A DNA stretch of 64,000 nucleotides, taken from positions 30,856,501-30,920,500 of the forward strand of contig CM032117.1 of the NCBI GenBank assembly GCA_018894105.1, written 5' to 3'. This document shows, in pieces, positions 25,270-37,979 of the stretch; positions within the stretch are counted from its first letter, which is position 1, and the number at the start of each line of letters is the position of its first letter. The notes below the pieces were generated by a model. The model saw nothing but the letters and a program-made list of their open reading frames with translations, was not told the origin of the DNA and searched no databases. The stretch is from Jacaranda mimosifolia (Eukaryota; Streptophyta; Magnoliopsida; Lamiales; Bignoniaceae). A program made the position numbers and the translations under genes.

Positions 25270-26543
25270 TGTCACGCCCCAACTTAGCTAAATAACTTAA
25301 TTTTCATACATAAATCAACTTAATAAGAGACTACAACTTCAAAGTTGCTCTTTATCTCCTGATCTTGCTAATTCTCCTCCATATGTGAAAATATCAGCAA
25401 AAAGAGTGAGCTCGAAAGCCCAGCAAGCATTTTACATGTATTTAAGATGCAAAATATTCAAAATATCTTATAGTTAGCATGACCATGAGACTATAACACC
25501 CAAAGTTCGATGGACAAACAACCTGCATATCAAAATTCACAAAGTATTTCAAACTAGTTTAGAGCCGGCACATTCAAAGATTCATATCGCTAGAATTTCA
25601 TGTCATATATCAAAGTATTATAGTCAACATGGCTATGCAAAACATATTCTCAAATTAAAGATTGTGAACATTTGAAACCTTAAACATATGTAAAACACTC
25701 ACCTCCTAAATTCTTATAAAGCTAAGTAGAAACACTCTTCAAGAATCTTCCCCTCCTAATTCTTTATCCAATTCTTTCTCTTCCTATTCTAACATTTTCT
25801 AACCACACAAGATATGTACATTTCCATATATTCCCAACATATATATAGGTAATTTTGTAACTTACAAATTAATTCACACTATCCCTCAATAATACACCAC
25901 TTTTCTTATTCTTAAACAAGATGTAACTCTGCATATACTCGCACAAATAGGCTTTTACTTCATATTCCTCCAATATTTCAAGAGTAATACGTACTATCTT
26001 CCTTATCCTTAAGGGGTACTCCCTCCATATTCCACTTGTAACTTTTGACCATAATTTCAAGAATAAAAGTCCACTAATTGTCATTACTTAATTGAGTTAG
26101 TAAATTAATTTATAATTATTTTTTTCTAATATTCTTAGGGCATTACAAACACCCCTCCTTCAAAACGCGACGTCCTCTTCGCGATGGACATGGTTCAAAT
26201 TCGTTGCCAGGCATCGGGATTCTAGAGGTGGCCCAAAAACTGTCTCACTACTATATTTCGATGCGATGTCTGCTATGTCATCAATAGTACCAAGGTTTCA
26301 TAACAATTGCATCAAGTTTCCATAATAACTCACTTAAGTTCCTAACAAGCCATGGTCAAGGTGAGGGACTAGAACTTGTCTTCGCAGAAGATCTAGATCG
26401 AGATGATGCTATACCTACACAAAAGTAACTAGGTGATCAACCTAGAACAATAATAATTCAAGTTGATTATTCATCTAACAACTTAGATAGATAAATTAAC
26501 CTTATCTTTCTGCTTAGGTCTAACCTATTGCTCTGATACCATT
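25270..26543 (-). repeat. Unit 20 monomer, end of homogenised block
   Basis: LTR 25270-26147 is subtype B and close to unit 17. Internal 26148-26543 is of another type (AAACGCGACG, CGTTGCCAGGCATCGG). The homogenised block therefore stops near the LTR/internal junction at about 26,150. PBS complement 26529-26541 intact. A 71-codon minus-strand frame lies at 25869-26084. Confidence 0.9.
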
Positions 26544-27808
26544 TGTCACGCCTCAACTTAGCAAAATAACTTAATTTTCATACATAAATCAACTTAAAAA
26601 GAGACTACAACTTCAAAGTTGCTTCTTATCTCTTGATCTTGCTAATTCTCCTCCATATGTGAAAATATCAAAAAAAAAAAGTGAGCTTGAAAGCCCATCA
26701 AGCATTTTACATATATTTAAGATGCAAAATATTCAAAATATCTTGTAGTTAACATGACCATGAGACTATAACACCCAACGTTCGCCGGACAAGCAACATC
26801 CATATCAAATGTCACAAAGTATTTCAAACTAGTTTTGAGCCGGCACATTCAAAGATTCGTATCGCATAAATTTCATGTCATATATCAAACTATTATAGTC
26901 AACAAGGCTATGCAAAACATATTCTCATATTGAAGATTGTGAACATTTCAAACCTTAAACAGATGTAAAACACTCATCGTGCAAATTCTTATAAAACTAA
27001 GTAAAAACACTCTTCAAGAATCTTCGCTTCCTAATTCTTTCTCTTCCAATTCTAACATTTTCTATCCTCACAAGATATGTACATTTCCATATATTCCCAA
27101 CATATATATAGGTAATTTTGAAATTTACAAATTAATTCCCACTATCCACCAATAATAGACCACTTTTCTTATGCTTAAATAAGATGCACCTCTACATATA
27201 TTTGAATAAATAGGCTATTACTTCATATTCCTCCAATGTTTCAGGATTAATACCCACTATCTTCCTTATCCTTAAGGGGTGCCCCCCGCCCATATTCCAC
27301 TTGTAACTTTTGACCATAATTTCAAGAATAAAAGTCCACTAATTGTCATTACTTAATTGAGTTAGTAAATCAATTTATAATTACTTTTCTCTATTATTCT
27401 TGGGGCATTACAAACACCCCTCCTTCAAAACGCGACGTCCTCGTCGCGATTGACTTGGTTCAAATCTGTCACCAGGCATCGGGATTCTAGAGGTGGCCTA
27501 AAAACTTACTCACTACTTGATTTGGATGAGATGTCCACTATATCATCAACAGTACCAAGGTTTCATAACAATTGCATCAGGTTTCCTTAATAACTCACTT
27601 GAGTTCCTAACAAGCAATAGACAAGGTGAGGGACTAGAACTTGTCTTTGCAGAAGATCTAGATCGAGATGATGCTATACCTACACAAAAGTAACTAGGTG
27701 ATCAACCTAGAACAATAATAATTCAAGTTGATTATTCATCCAACAACTTAGATAGATAAATTAATCTTGTCTTTCTGCTTAGGTCTAACCTATTGCTCTG
27801 ATACCATT
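26544..27808 (-). repeat. Unit 21 monomer, diverged transition unit
   Basis: LTR 26544-27412 is only 869 bp owing mainly to loss of part of the CTCCAATTCTTTC repeat near 27035. It has many private changes (TTCGCCGGAC, AAAAAAAAAAG near 26672). Internal 27413-27808 has a perfect GC hairpin at 27431-27448; PBS complement 27794-27806 intact. Confidence 0.9.
27431..27448. repeat. GC-rich hairpin beside the polypurine tract
   Basis: CGCGACG-TCCT-CGTCGCG is a perfect 7-bp stem with a 4-base loop, the most GC- and CpG-rich spot of the monomer, placed just inside the PPT. Perfect copies also occur in later units (for example in the internal regions at 42676, 53751, 55027, 57571, 58845 and 62665). In 8708-26147 the right arm reads CTTCGCG and the left arm TGCGACG, which weakens the stem. 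Confidence 0.65.
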
Positions 27809-29081
27809 TGTCACGCCCCAACTTAGCAAAATAACTTAATTTTCATACATAAATCAACTTAATAAAAGACTACAACTTCAATGTTGCCCCTTATCTCTTG
27901 ATCTTGCTAATTCTCCTCCTTATGTGAAAATATCAACAAAAAGAGTGAGTTCGAAAGCCCAACAAACATTTTACATATATTTAAGATGAAAAATATTCAA
28001 AATATCTTATAATTAACATAACCACGAGACTATAACACCTAAAGTTCGATGGACAAACCACCGCCATATCAAAATTCACAAAGCATTTGAAACTTGTTTT
28101 GAGCCGGCACATTCAAAGATTCGAATCGCATAAATTTCATGTCATATATCAAAGTATTATCGTCAACAAGGCTATGCAAAACATATTCTCATATTGAAGA
28201 TGGTGAACATTTCAAACCTTAAACATATGTAAAACACTCACCGTGCAAATTCTTATAAAACTAAGTAAAAACACTCTTCAAGAATCTTCCCCTCCTAATT
28301 CTTTCTCCAATTCTTTCTCTTCCTATTCTAACATTTTCTATCGTCACAAGATATGTACATTTCCATATATTCCCAACATATATATAGGTAATTTTGTAAC
28401 TTACAAATTAATTCCCACTATCCCCTTATAATAGACCACTTCTCTTATTCTTACATAAGATGCACCTCTACATATATTTGAATAAATAGGCTATTACTTC
28501 ATATTCCTCCAATGTTTCAAGAGTAATACCCACTATCTTCTTTATCCTTAAGGGGTACCCCCTCCATATTCCATTTGTAACTTTTGACCATAATTTCAAG
28601 AATAAAAGTCCACAATTGTCATTACTTAATTGAGTTAGTAAATCAATTTATAATTATTTTTTTCTATTATTCTTGGGGCATTACAAACACCCCTCCTTCA
28701 AAACGCGACGTCCTCGTCACGATGGACATGGTTCAAATCCGTTACCAGGCATCGGGATTCTAGAGATGGCCCAAAAACTGACTCACTACTAGATTTCGAT
28801 GCGATGTCCGCTGTATCATCAATAGTACCAAGGTTTCATAACAATTGCATCAAGTTTCCATAATAACTCACTCGAGTTCTTTACAAGCCATATACAAGGT
28901 GAGGGACTAGAACTTGTCTTCGTAGAAGATCTAGATCGAGATGATGCTATACCTACACAAAAGTAACTAGGTGATCAACCTAGAACAATAATAATTCAAG
29001 TTGACTATTCATCCAACAACTTAGATAGATAAATTAATCTTTTCTTTCTGCTTAGATCTAACCTATTGCTCTGATACCATT
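27809..29081 (-). repeat. Unit 22 monomer, type X
   Basis: LTR 27809-28685, internal 28686-29081, PBS complement 29067-29079 intact. Type X markers are TCAATGTTGCCCC, CTTGTTTTGAGCC, CATAAATTTCATG and CCGTGCAAATT. First X unit of the dimeric block. Confidence 0.9.
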
Positions 29082-30355
29082 TGTCACGCCCCAACTTAGC
29101 AATATAACATAATTTTCATACATAAATCAACTTAATAAGAGACTACAACTTCAAAGTTGCTCCTTATCTCTTGATCTTACCAATTCTCCTCCATATGTGA
29201 AAATATCAACAAAAAGAGTGAGCTCGAAAGCTCAGCAAGCATTTTACATATATTTAAGATGCAAAATATTCAAAATATCTTATAGTTAACATGACCATGA
29301 GACTATAACACCCAAAGTTCGATGGACAAACAACCTCCATATCAAAATTCACAAAGCATTTCAAACTAGTTTAGAGCCGGCATATTCAAAGATTCGTATC
29401 GCTAGAATTTCATGTCATATATCAAAGTATTATAGTCAACATGGCTATGCAAAACATATTCTCAAATTACAGATTGTGAAAATTTGAAACCTTAAACATA
29501 TGTAAAACACCCACCTTGCAAATTCTTATAAAGCTAAGTAGAAACACTCTTCAAGAATCTTCCTCTCCTAATTCTTTCTCCAACTCTTTCTCATCCTATT
29601 CTAACATTTTTTAACCTCAATAGATAAGTACATTTCCACATATTCCCAACATATATAGGTAATTTTGTAACTTACAAATTAATTCCCAATATCCCTCAAT
29701 TATAGACCACTTCTCTTATTCTTAAATAAGATGCACCTCTACATATATTTGAATAAATGGGCTATTACTTCATATTCCCCCAATGTTTCTAGATTAATAC
29801 CCACTATCTTCCTTATCCTTAAGGGGTACCCCCCGCCCATATTCCACTTGTAACTTTTGACCATAATTTCAAGAATAAAAGTCCACTAATTTTCATTACT
29901 TAATTGAGTTAGTAAATCAATTTATAATTACTTTTTTCTATTATTCTTGGGGCATTACAAACACCCCTCCTTCAAAACGCGACGTCCTCATCGCGATGGA
30001 CTTTGTTCAAATCTATCACCAGGCATCGGGATTCTAGAGGTGGCCTAAAAACTTACTCGCTACTTGATTTGGATGAGATGTGCACCATATCATCTATAGT
30101 ACCAAGGTTTCATAACAATTGCATCAAGTTTCCTTAATAACTCACTTGAGTTCCTTACAAGCCATAGACAAGGTGAGGGACTAGAACTTGTCTTCGTAGA
30201 TGATCCAGATCGAGATGGTGATGTACATACACAAAAGTAACTAGGTGATCAACCTAGAACAATAATAATTCAAGTTGATTATTCATCCAACAACTTAGAT
30301 AGATAAAGTAACCTTGTCTTTCTGCTTAGGTCTAACCTATTGCTCTGATACCGTT
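29082..30355 (-). repeat. Unit 23 monomer, type Y
   Basis: LTR 29082-29959, internal 29960-30355. Type Y markers are AGCAATATAACATAAT, GTGAAAATTTG and CCTTGCAAATT. The PBS complement 30341-30353 ends ACCG, so the primer site begins CGG, a variant repeated in units 25, 27, 29 and 31. Confidence 0.9.
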
Positions 30356-31626
30356 TGTCACGCCCCAACTTAGCAAAATAACTTAATTTTCATACATAAA
30401 TCAACTTAATAAAAGACTACAACTTCAATGTTGCCCCTTATCTCTTGATCTTTCTAATTCTCCTCCTTATGTGAAAATATCAACAAAAAGAGTGAGCTCG
30501 AAAGCCCAACAAGCATTTTGCATATATTTAAGATGAAAAATATTCAAAATATCTTATAATTAACATAACCACGAGACTATAGCACCTAAAGTTCGATGGA
30601 CAAACCACCGCTATATCAAAATTCACAAAGTATTTCAAATTTGTTTTGAGCCGGCATATTCAAATATTCGAATCGCATAAATTTCATGTCATATATCAAA
30701 GTATTATAGTCAACAAGGCTATGCAAAACATATTCTCATATTGAAGATGGTGAACATTTCAAACCTTAAACATATGTAAAACACACACCGTGCAAATTCT
30801 TATAAAACTAAGTAAAAACACTCTTCAAGAATCTTCCCCTCCTAATTCTTTCACCAATTCTTTCTCTTCCTATTCTAGCATTTTCTAACCTCACAAGATA
30901 TGTACATTTCCATATATTCCCAACATATATAGGTAATTTTGTAACTTACAAATTAATTCCCACTATCCCTCAATAATACACCACTTTTCTTATTCTTAAA
31001 CAAGATGTAACTCTGCATATACTCGCACAAATAGGCTTTTACCTCATATTCCTCCAATATTTCAAGAGTAATACCCACTATCTTCTTTATCCTTAAGGGG
31101 TACCCCCTCCATGTTCCATTTGTAACTTTTGACCATAATTTCAAGAGTAAAAGTCCACAATTGTCATTACTTAATTGAGTTAGTAAATCAATTTATAATT
31201 ATTTTTCTCTATTATTCTTGGGGCATTACAAACACCCCTCCTTCAAAACGCGACGTCCTCGTCACGATGGACATGGTTCAAATCCGTTACCAGGCATCGG
31301 GATTCTAGAGATGGCCCAAAAACTGACTCACTACTAGATTTCGATGCGATGTCCGCTGTATCATCAATAGTACCAAGGTTTCATAACAATTGCATCAAGT
31401 TTCCATAATAACTCACTCGAGTTCTTTACAAGCCATATACAAGGTGAGGGACTAGAACTTGTCTTCGTAGAAGATCTAGATCGAGATGATGCTATACCTA
31501 CACAAAAGTAACTAGGTGATCAACCTAGAACAATAATAATTCAAGTTGACTATTCATCCAACAACTTAGATAGATAAATTAATCTTTTCTTTCTGCTTAG
31601 ATCTAACCTATTGCTCTGATACCATT
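30356..31626 (-). repeat. Unit 24 monomer, type X
   Basis: LTR 30356-31230, internal 31231-31626, PBS complement 31612-31624 intact. The 63-codon minus-strand frame at 30953-31144 has the same translation as the one in unit 28 (36029-36220). Confidence 0.9.
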
Positions 31627-32900
31627 TTTCACGCCCCAACTTAGCAATATAACATAATTTTCATACATAAATCAACTTAATAAGAGACTACAACTTCAAA
31701 GTTGCTCCTTATCTCTTGATCTTACCAATTCTCCTCCATATGTGAAAATATCAACAAAAAGAGTGAGCTCAAAAACCCAGTAAGCATTTTACATATATTT
31801 AAGATGCAAAATATTCAAAATATCTTATAGTTAACATGACTATGAGACTATAACACCCAAAGTTCGATGGACAAACAACCTCCATATCAAAATTCACAAA
31901 GTATTTCAAACTAGTTTAGAGCCGGCATATTCAAAGATTCGTATCGCTAGAATTTCATGTCATATATCAAAGTATTATAGTCAACATGGCTATGCAAAAC
32001 ATATTCTCAAATTACAGATTGTGAAAATTTGAAACCTTAAACATATGTAAAACACTCACCTTGCAAATTCTTATAAAGCTAAGTAGAAACACTCTTCAAG
32101 AATCTTCCTCTCCTAATTCTTTCTCCAATTCTTTCTCATCCTATTCTAACATTTTTTAACCTCAATAGATATGTACATTTCCACATATTCCCAACATATA
32201 TAGGTAATTTTGTAACTTACAAATTAATTCCCAATATCCCTCAATTATAGACCACTTCTCTTATTCTTAAATAAGATGCACCTCTACATATATTTGAATG
32301 AATAGGCTATTACTTCATATTCCTCCAATGTTTCTAGATTAATACCCACTATCTTCCTTATCCTTAAGGGGTACCCCCCGCCCATATTCCACTTGTAACT
32401 TTTGACCATAATTTCAAGAATAAAAGTCTACTAATTGTCATTACGTAATTGAGTTAGTAAATCAATTTATAATTACTTTTTTCTATTATTCTTGGGGCAT
32501 TACAAACACCCCTCCTTCAACACGCTACGTCCTCATCGCGATGGACTTTGTTCAAATCTATCACCAGGCATCGGGATTCTGGAGGTGGCCTAAAAACTTA
32601 CTCGCTACTTGATTTGGATGAGATGTGCACCATATCATCTATAGTACCAAGGTTTCATAACAATTGCATCAAGTTTCCTTAATAACTCACTTGAGTTCCT
32701 TACAAGCCATAGACAAGGTGAGGGACTAGAACTTGTCTTCGCAGAAGATCTAGTTCGAGATGATGATGTACATACACAAAAGTAACTAGGTGATCAACCT
32801 AGAACAATAATAATTCAAGTTGATTAATCATCCAACAACTTAGATAGATAAAGTAACCTCGTCTTTCTGCTTAGGTCTAACCTATTGCTCTGATACCGTT
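31627..32900 (-). repeat. Unit 25 monomer, type Y
   Basis: LTR 31627-32504 begins TTTCACG, so the terminal TG is lost. Internal 32505-32900; PBS complement 32886-32898 is the CGG variant. The hairpin near the PPT is damaged (CACGCTACGTCC). Confidence 0.9.
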
Positions 32901-34156
32901 TGTCACGCCCCAACTTAGCAAAATAACTTAATTTTCATACATAAATCAACTTAATAAAAGACTACAACTTCAATGTTGCCCCTTATCTCTTGATCTTGCT
33001 AATTCTCCTCCTTATGTGAAAATATCAACAAAAAGAGTGAGCTCGAAAGCCCAACAAGAATTTTACATATATTTAAGATGAAAAATATTCGAAATATCTT
33101 ATAATTAACATAACCACGAGACTATAACACCTAAAGTTCGATGGACAAACCACCGCCATATCAAAATTCACAAAGTATTTCAAACTTGTTTTGAGCCGGC
33201 ACATTCAAATATTCGAATCGCATAAATTTCACGTCATATATCAAAGTATTATAGTCAACATATTCTCATATTGAAGATGGTGAACATTTCAAACCTTAAA
33301 CATATGTAAAACACACACCGTGCAAATTCTTATAAAACTAAGTAAAAACACTCTTCAAGAATCTTCCCCTCCTAATTCTTTCACCAATTCTTTCTCTTCC
33401 TATTCTAGCATTTTCTAACCTCACAAGATATGTACATTTCCATATATTCCCAACATATATAGGTAATTTTGTAACTTACAAATTAATTCCCACTATCCCT
33501 CAATAATACACCACTTTTCTTATTCTTAAACAAGATGTAACTCTGTATATACTCGCACAAATAGACTTTTACCTCATATTCCTCAAATATTTCAAGAGTA
33601 ATACCCACTATCTTCTTTATCCTTAAGGGGTACCCCCTCCATATTCCATTTGTAACTTTTGACCATAATTTCAAGAGTAAAAGTCCACAATTGTCATTAC
33701 TTAATTGAGTTAGTAAATCAATTTATAATTATTTTTTTCTATTATTCTTGGGGCATTACAAACACCCCTCCTTCAAAACGCGACGTCCTCGTCACGATGG
33801 ACATGGTTCAAATCCGTTACCAGGCATCGGGATTCTAGAGATAGCCCAAAAACTGACTCACTACTAGATTTCGATGCGATGTCCGCTGTATCATCAATAG
33901 TACCAAGGTTTCATAACAATTGCATCAAGTTTCCATAATAACTCACTCGAGTTCTTTACAAGCCATATACAAGGTGAGGGACTAGAACTTATCTTCGTAG
34001 AAGATCTAGATCGAGATGATGCTATACCTACACAAAAGTAACTAGGTGATCAACCTAGAACAATAATAATTCAAGTTGACTATTCATCCAACAACTTAGA
34101 TAGATAAATTAATCTTTTCTTTCTGCTTAGATCTAACCTATTGCTCTGATACCATT
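32901..34156 (-). repeat. Unit 26 monomer, type X with 15-bp deletion
   Basis: LTR 32901-33760 is 860 bp: 15 bp are missing after AGTCAACA at 33253-33260, between short AACA repeats. Internal 33761-34156; PBS complement 34142-34154 intact. Confidence 0.9.
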
Positions 34157-35431
34157 TGTCACGCCCCAACTTAGCAATATAACATAATTTTCATACATAA
34201 ATCAACTTAATAAGAGACTACAACTTCAAAGTTGCTCCTTATCTCTTGATCTTACCAATTCTCCTCCATATGTGAAAATATCAACAAAAAGAGTGAGCTC
34301 AAAAGCCCAGCAAGCATTTTACATATATTTAAGATGCAAAATATTCAAAATATCTTATAGTTAACATGACCATGAGACTATAACACCCAAAGTTCGATGG
34401 ACAAACAACCTCCATATCAAAATTCACAAAGCATTTCAAACTAGTTTAGAGCCAGGCATATTCAAAGATTCGTATCGCTAGAATTTCATGTCATATATCA
34501 ACGTATTATAGTCAACATGGCTATGCAAAACATATTCTCAAATTACAGATTGTGAAAATTTGAAACCTTAAACATATGTAAAACACTCACCTTGCAAATT
34601 CTTATAAAGCTAAGTAGAAACACTTTTCAAGAATCTTCCTCTCCTAATTCTTTCTCCAATTCTTTCTCATCCTATTCTAACATTTTTTAACCTCAATAGA
34701 TATGTACATTTCCACATATTCCCAACATATATAGGTAATTTTGTAACTTACAAATTAATTCCCAATATCCCTCAATTATAGACCACTTATCTTATTCTTA
34801 AATAAGACGCACCTCTACATATATTTGAATAAATGGGCTATTACTTCATATTCCCACAATGTTTCTAGATTAATACCCACTATCTTCCTTATCCTTAAGG
34901 GGTACCCCCCGCCCATATTCCACTTGTAACTTTTGACCATAATTTCAAGAATAAAAGTCCACTAATTGTCATTACTTAATTGAGTTAGTAAATCAATTTA
35001 TAATTACTTTTTTCTATTATTCTTGGGGCATTACAAACACCCCTCCTTCAAAACGCGACGTCCTCATCGCGATGGACTTTGTTCAAATCTATCACCAGGC
35101 ATCGGGATTCTAGAGGTGGCCTAAAAACTTACTCGCTACTTGATTTGGATGAGATGTGCACCATATCATCTATAGTACCAAGGTTTCATAACAATTGCAT
35201 CAAGTTTCCTTAATAACTCACTTGAGTTCCTTACAAGCCATAGACAAGGTGAGGGACTAGAACTTGTCTTCGCAGAAGATCTAGATCGAGATGATGATGT
35301 ACATACACAAAAGTAACTAGGTGATCAACCTAGAACAATAATAATTCAAGTTGATTATTCATCCAACAACTTAGATAGATAAAGTAACCTTGTCTTTCTG
35401 CTTAGGTCTAACCTATTGCTCTGATACCGTT
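34157..35431 (-). repeat. Unit 27 monomer, type Y
   Basis: LTR 34157-35035 has an extra base (GAGCCAGGCATA near 34450) and TATCAACGTATT near 34497, shared with unit 29. Internal 35036-35431; PBS complement 35417-35429 is the CGG variant. Confidence 0.9.
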
Positions 35432-36705
35432 TGTCACGCCCCAACTTAGCAAAATAACTTAATTTTCTTACATAAATCAACTTAATAAAAGACTACAACT
35501 TCAATGTTGCCCCTTATCTCTTGATCTTGCTAATTCTCCTCCTTATGTGAAAATATCAACAAAAAGAGTGAGCTCGAAAGCCCAACAAGCATTTTACATA
35601 TATTTAAGATGAAAAATATTCAAAATATCTTATAATTAACATAACCACGAGACTATAACACCTAAAGTTCGATGGACAAACCACCGCCATATCAAAATTC
35701 ACAAAGTATTTCAAACTTGTTTTGAGCCGGCACATTCAAATATTCGAATCGCATAAATTTCATGTCATATATCAAAGTATTATAGTCAACAAGGCTATGC
35801 AAAACATATTCTCATATTGAAGATGGTGAACATTTCAAACCTTAAACATATGTAAAACACACACCGTGCAAATTCTTATAAAACTAAGTAAAAACACTCT
35901 TCAAGAATCTTCCCCTCCTAATTCTTTCACCAATTCTTTCTCTTCCTATTCTAGCATTTTCTAACCTCACAAGATATGTACATTTCCATATATTCCCAAC
36001 ATATATAGGTAATTTTGTAACTTACAAATTAATTCCCACTATCCCTCAATAATACACCACTTTTCTTATTCTTAAACAAGATGTAACTCTGCATATACTC
36101 GCACAAATAGGCTTTTACCTCATATTCCTCCAATATTTCAAGAGTAATACCCACTATCTTCTTTATCCTTAAGGGGTACCCCCTCCATGTTCCATTTGTA
36201 ACTTTTGACCATAATTTCAAGAGTAAAAGTCCACAATTGTCATTACTTAATTGAGTTAGTAAATCAATTTATAATTACTTTTTTCTATTATTCTTGGGGC
36301 ATTACAAACACCCCTCCTTCAAAACGCGACGTCCTCGTCAAGATGGACATGGTTCAAATCCGTTACCAGGCATCGGGATTCTAGAGATAGCCCAAAAAAC
36401 TGACTCACTACTAGATTTCGATGCGATGTCCGCTGTATCATCAATAGTACCAAGGTTTCATAACAATTGCATCAAGTTTCCATAATAACTCACTCGAGTT
36501 CTTTACAAGCCATATACAAGGTGAGGGACTAGAACTTGTCTTCGTAGAAGATCTAGATCGAGATGATGCTATACCTACACAAAAGTAACTAGGTGATCAA
36601 CCTAGAACAATAATAATTCAAGTTGAGCTATTCATCCAACAACTTAGATAGATAAATTAATCTTTTCTTTCTGTTTAGGATCTAACCTATTGCTCTGATA
36701 CCATT
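35432..36705 (-). repeat. Unit 28 monomer, type X
   Basis: LTR 35432-36306. Internal 36307-36705 is 399 bp through three single-base insertions (near 36396, 36628 and 36680). PBS complement 36691-36703 intact. Confidence 0.9.
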
Positions 36706-37979
36706 TGTCACGCCCCAACTTAGCAATATAACATAATTTTCATACATAAATCAACTTAATAAGAGACTACAACTTCAAAGTTGCTCCTTATCTCTTGATC
36801 TTACCAATTCTCCTCCATATGTGAAAATATCAACAAAAAGAGTGAGCTCGAAAGCCCAGCAAGCATTTTACATATATTTAAGATGCAAAATATTCAAAAT
36901 ATCTTATAGTTAACATGACCATGAGACTATAACACCCAAAGTTCGATGGACAAACAACCTCCATATCAAAATTCACAAAGTATTTCAAACTAGTTTAGAG
37001 CCAGCATATTCAAAGATTCGTATCGCTAGAATTTCATGTCATATATCAACGTATTATAGTCAACATGGCTATGCAAAACATATTCTCAAATTACAGATTG
37101 TGAAAATTTGAAACCTTAAACATATGTAAAACACTCACCTTGCAAATTCTTATAAAGCTAAGTAGAAACACTCTTCAAGAATCTTCCTCTCCTAATTCTT
37201 TCTCCAATTCTTTCTCATCCTATTCTAACATTTTTTAACCTCAATAGATATGTACATTTCCACATATTCCCAACACATATAGGTAATTTTGTAACTTACA
37301 AATTAATTCCCAATATCCCTCAATTATAGACCACTTATCTTATTCTTAAATAAGACGCACCTCTACATATATTTGAATAAATGGGCTATTACTTCATATT
37401 CCCACAATGTTTCTAGATTAATACCCACTATCTTCCTTATCCTTAAGGGGTACCCCCCGCCCATATTCCACTTGTAACTTTTGACCATAATTTCAAGAAT
37501 AAAAGTCCACTAATTGTCATTACTTAATTGAGTTAGTAAATCAATTTATAATTACTTTTTTCTATTATTCTTGGGGCATTACAAACACCCCTCCTTCAAA
37601 ACGCGACGTCCTCATCGCGATGGACTTTGTTCAAATCTATCACCAGGCATCGGGATTCTAGAGGTGGCCTAAAAACTTACTCGCTACTTGATTTGGATGA
37701 GATGTCCACCATATCATCTATAGTACCAAGGTTTCATAACAATTGCATCAAGTTTCCTTAATAACTCACTTGAGTTCCTTACAAGCCATAGACAAGGTGA
37801 GGGACTAGAACTTGTCTTCGCAGAAGATCTAGATCGAGATGATGATGTACATACACAAAAGTAACTAGGTGATCAACCTAGAACAATAATAATTCAAGTT
37901 GATTATTCATCCAACAACTTAGATAGATAAAGTAACCTTGTCTTTCTGCTTAGGTCTAACCTATTGCTCTGATACCGTT
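36706..37979 (-). repeat. Unit 29 monomer, type Y
   Basis: LTR 36706-37583, internal 37584-37979, PBS complement 37965-37977 CGG variant. It shares TATCAACGTATT and AAGACGCACC with unit 27, so these two dimers are sister copies. Confidence 0.9.

Larger units (their letters stand above)
8708..26147 (-). repeat. Homogenised block of 1,274-bp units
   Basis: Fourteen LTR starts from 8708 to 25270 are spaced exactly 1,274 bp, with very few differences between units. Subtypes A, B, C and D recur in patches, which indicates recent amplification in multi-unit segments. Confidence 0.9.

Noticed and set aside
28243..28431. Plus-strand frames of about 61 codons in LTRs (28243-28431, 38414-38599, 40960-41145)
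   Set aside because: Low-complexity Ser/Leu/Ile-rich translations of the pyrimidine-rich strand, with different reading registers between units. No sign of a gene.
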